Of a DNA stretch of 64,000 nucleotides, positions 61,729-64,000 are shown piece by piece. The stretch's first letter is position 1, and each line of letters opens with the position of its first letter. Position numbers and translations under genes: made by a program. The stretch covers positions 1 through 64,000 of the forward strand of contig JADHMQ010000002.1 of NCBI GenBank assembly GCA_016779935.1, written 5' to 3'. The notes under the pieces were generated by a model. The model made no database searches. It worked only from the letters and a program-made list of their open reading frames with translations, and had not been told where the DNA came from. The DNA is from Flavobacteriales bacterium. GTDB lineage: Bacteria > Bacteroidota > Bacteroidia > Flavobacteriales > UBA7312.

Positions 61729-64000
61729 ATCTTAAGACTAAATTTTACAGAAAGGGAACGAGGAGGCATCATGTTTGATGGTCTGGTTTGATATTCTCTG
61801 TTTAGTAGATTGTTAGCGATTAATGACAGAGATAGTTCGTTTGAAAGTTGATAAATTAACCTGGCATCAACAATGAAGTCGCCATTTTTTAATTTTTCTC
61901 TTGATTCAGCTATTCCAGGCACTACCGTTTCAAAAATAGGGGAGACAAAGATATAGTCGATATTTTGCATGAAGCTGTTGTATCTAAAGCTTGTACCAAA
62001 AGACACTTTTTCTCTTTTAAATTCGATGTCTAATTTGGCAATGTGCTTGTGTCTATATTTTAGAAATAGGGTGTTGGAGTCTAGCGAACTGGTATTGTAG
62101 TAGTTTAGTTCCAAACCGTAAATATCTTCTCCATATGGTTTCTCAGGGTTTTTTGGAATAGCATCAATGTAAGTGTATCCACCTAATAGGTTGATTTCTG
62201 TATTGTTTATTTTACCACTAGCAGCAGTTGAGAATTCGATACCTGATATTTTTGTGTCACCAATGTTTATGGATTTAAAGCCAATGCCTAAACTTTCACT
62301 ACTAACTTCTTGCCACTGTCCAAAGCTAAATTCCATCATGTTTTCATATTCCATAATAAAGGCAGCTACATCAATATATCCTTGCCATTCACTTATTTGA
62401 TAACCCTGCTTTATGGCTATTTCTGAACTCCATCCTTCTTCTGGCTTTAGCTCAGGATTTTGAAACACGTATATTCCTCCTGAAACCTCGGTTTCAATAA
62501 ATAATTCTGCAATACTTGGAAATCTATACCCTTGACCTATTGACGATCTCAAAAAAGTACCTTCACCAATTTGGTAATTTACACCTGCTCTGAAAACAGG
62601 TTTCGCTGCTTTGAATGAATTTATCGAGTCACCATCTATTAAATACAGTTCACTAGTTTCTAATTTAAATTGCTCGTACCTGGCTCCGAAGGATAAATTA
62701 ATTCGATTTCCAAACTTTTTATCCAATTGGGTGAAAATAGCATTGTTTAATCTGAAGTTTTTTCCATTGAACAAATCGGCTTCGGCATCAACGTATTCGT
62801 TCATCAATCCGCTAGTCCAATTAAGCCTAAGAGGTTCTATAGTTTTTTGATATTGGTATTCAGTATAATAGGTGGAGGACTCATTATCTTGACCGTCAGG
62901 GTCATCTTTAGTGTCGTTATCGTTTATAACTCTCATGTAGCGAGTTCTTAAATTATGTTTGTCACCATTATTTGGATTCACATAGGTTATGAAAGGGTCA
63001 ATATTGTAGACATCTCCACTAGTTTTTGTTACGGAACTATCCAAAGGAATATAGGCTTCGTCATAACTTTGCCAAATTAGCGCTGAAGCTGTTTCGTTGA
63101 ACAGAAAATTAGCATTAACACCATACGATAGCCCCTCTATTTTTTGATTTTTATAACGCGTATTAAAATTAAAACGTTTTCGACTTGTTTCCTCATCATA
63201 CCTATATCCTTCATCTTCCAAAAGAAAACCGCCTAATACTAAGTCAAGATTGCCAACCTTTTGTTTATGTAAAAAGTCAACACCATGTATAGTTCTTTTA
63301 TTATCTCCCCACCAGTTAAGACTTTCACGACGGGCATCGTCATAGTAGCCAATATGAAAATTCACTTTTGTTTCTGGCCTATTAGTAGGGTATGCTGTTC
63401 GAATATTTATAACACCATTTAAAGCAGAAGAGCCATAAAGCGCTGAGGATGCTCCTTTAATAATTTCTACTTGATTGATGTTTTCTGTAGAAATTAAATT
63501 CCATTGAGCTTGACCGGCATCGCCAGAAATTAGAGGCATATCATCTACTAATACTTGAACTCTTGTTCCAGCACCATAGCTCCATCCACTTCCTCCCCTT
63601 ATGTTGGCTTGTCCATCGGTAATATTTACACCTGGCACTTGATCAATCGCTGTTTGAATATTTGTTGTGTTTTTATTGGCAATAAAAATGGGTTTAATTA
63701 CTTCAACAGAAACTGTAGTTTCTTCAAGGCGTTGCTCGAACTTGCCCGCCGAAACAACAACAGTTTCTATAAGTTTAGCATTATCTGACATTTTGATTGT
63801 CTCTTGCCTAGACTCTCCATTTTTCAGCTGAATGTTTCTTACTTCATCTTCAAAGCCTATGTAACTAAAGGCAATAGAGTGTTTTTGTTCTGTAAGTGTA
63901 ACCTCAAACTTACCGTCAATATCTGAAGTTGTAACACCTTTGTTATCCAACAGTATATTAACCCCAATGAGAGGTTCAGAATTAGACTCATCAACAACAC
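61725..64000 (-). CDS. TonB-dependent receptor, N-terminus cut by window edge
   Basis: Outer-membrane transporter driven by the TonB/Exb motor. The frame is open to the end of the window, giving about 758 residues. It begins inside a carboxypeptidase-like regulatory domain (SEPLIGVNILLDNKGVTTSD), continues with the plug (NTTNIQTAIDQVPGVNITDG, NIRGGSGWSYGAG, IKGASSALYGSSALNGVI), and ends as a 22-strand-type barrel with the terminal LSVKFSLKI. No SusD partner follows, so it is probably a siderophore- or vitamin-type receptor. Substrate unknown. Confidence 0.92.
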   Translation of the reverse strand, partial: VVDESNSEPLIGVNILLDNKGVTTSDIDGKFEVTLTEQKHSIAFSYIGFEDEVRNIQLKNGESRQETIKMSDNAKLIETVVVSAGKFEQRLEETTVSVEVIKPIFIANKNTTNIQTAIDQVPGVNITDGQANIRGGSGWSYGAGTRVQVLVDDMPLISGDAGQAQWNLISTENINQVEIIKGASSALYGSSALNGVINIRTAYPTNRPETKVNFHIGYYDDARRESLNWWGDNKRTIHGVDFLHKQKVGNLDLVLGGFLLEDEGYRYDEETSRKRFNFNTRYKNQKIEGLSYGVNANFLFNETASALIWQSYDEAYIPLDSSVTKTSGDVYNIDPFITYVNPNNGDKHNLRTRYMRVINDNDTKDDPDGQDNESSTYYTEYQYQKTIEPLRLNWTSGLMNEYVDAEADLFNGKNFRLNNAIFTQLDKKFGNRINLSFGARYEQFKLETSELYLIDGDSINSFKAAKPVFRAGVNYQIGEGTFLRSSIGQGYRFPSIAELFIETEVSGGIYVFQNPELKPEEGWSSEIAIKQGYQISEWQGYIDVAAFIMEYENMMEFSFGQWQEVSSESLGIGFKSINIGDTKISGIEFSTAASGKINNTEINLLGGYTYIDAIPKNPEKPYGEDIYGLELNYYNTSSLDSNTLFLKYRHKHIAKLDIEFKREKVSFGTSFRYNSFMQNIDYIFVSPIFETVVPGIAESREKLKNGDFIVDARLIYQLSNELSLSLIANNLLNREYQTRPSNMMPPRSLSVKFSLKI

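Overview
The window is a 64 kb piece of a low-GC chromosome from a member of the Bacteroidota, most likely Flavobacteriales. Several things point there. There are type IX secretion (T9SS) C-terminal sorting domains of both type A and type B, a PorP/SprF protein, and DUF3098, DUF4271, DUF3109 and HU-CCDC81/SPOR proteins. IspG is the large form, ExbB is followed by two ExbD paralogues, and a TAnnTTTG promoter box (the Bacteroidota -7 element) stands just before the first gene of about twenty transcription units. Nearly all of the window is housekeeping sequence. I see no prophage, insertion sequence, CRISPR array, integrase, toxin-antitoxin pair or defence island.

Layout. 1-540: 3' end of pth. 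577-3345: AT-rich accessory patch with a methyltransferase, a glycoside-hydrolase-like T9SS protein lacking its N-terminus, and the tail of a second T9SS protein on the other strand, also lacking its N-terminus; the two broken genes meet head to head near base 3000. 3393-9330: glyS, a DUF3109 protein, a 369-base structured leader, and nrdB-nrdA. 9406-14727: glutaryl-CoA dehydrogenase, then cytochrome c-like lipoprotein, DUF4271, hemD, rnpA, yidD and a CtpA protease. 14727-21879: O-antigen ligase-like protein, alr, tdk, DUF2279, rsmI, DAHP synthase/chorismate mutase, recJ. 21880-31375: dnaG, polyprenyl synthase, rlmN, an amidohydrolase, ispD, queA, truB, uppP, DUF3098, ftsX. 31452-36506: leuS, tryptophan 2,3-dioxygenase, M23 peptidase. 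36534-42522: three overlapping genes for a T9SS cargo protein, a PorP/SprF protein and an OmpA/PorE-like protein. 42582-53998: sugar nucleotidyltransferase, ispG, PNGase F-like T9SS protein, MsbA-like ABC transporter, rbfA, LolC/E-like permease, rluF, dusB, CPBP protease. 54041-56215: exbB, a small membrane protein and two exbD genes. 56216-64000: a REP-like hairpin, tRNA-Ser(GGA), ansA, tatD, a GT9 glycosyltransferase, a thioesterase, an HU/SPOR protein, kdsB and a TonB-dependent receptor cut by the window edge.

How the genes fit together. Several act in envelope building: alr, uppP, polyprenyl synthase, ispD and ispG (isoprenoid carriers), kdsB, GT9 and the O-antigen ligase (LPS), FtsX and an M23 peptidase (wall remodelling). 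A second set maintains RNA and translation: pth, glyS, leuS, rnpA, rsmI, rlmN, truB, queA, dusB, rluF, rbfA, tRNA-Ser. A third makes or processes DNA: nrdAB, tdk, dnaG, recJ, tatD. A fourth exports and energises the surface: T9SS cargo plus SprF/PorE, and the Exb motor plus a TonB receptor.

No clear new multi-gene system is visible. The best leads are the head-to-head truncation near 3000, the structured T-tract-rich leader of nrdBA, the perfectly palindromic back-to-back promoters of rlmN and the amidohydrolase, the uncharacterised small membrane protein in the Exb operon, and the cytochrome c lipoprotein/DUF4271/hemD cluster. Gene functions come from motif recognition by eye; no database search was run.
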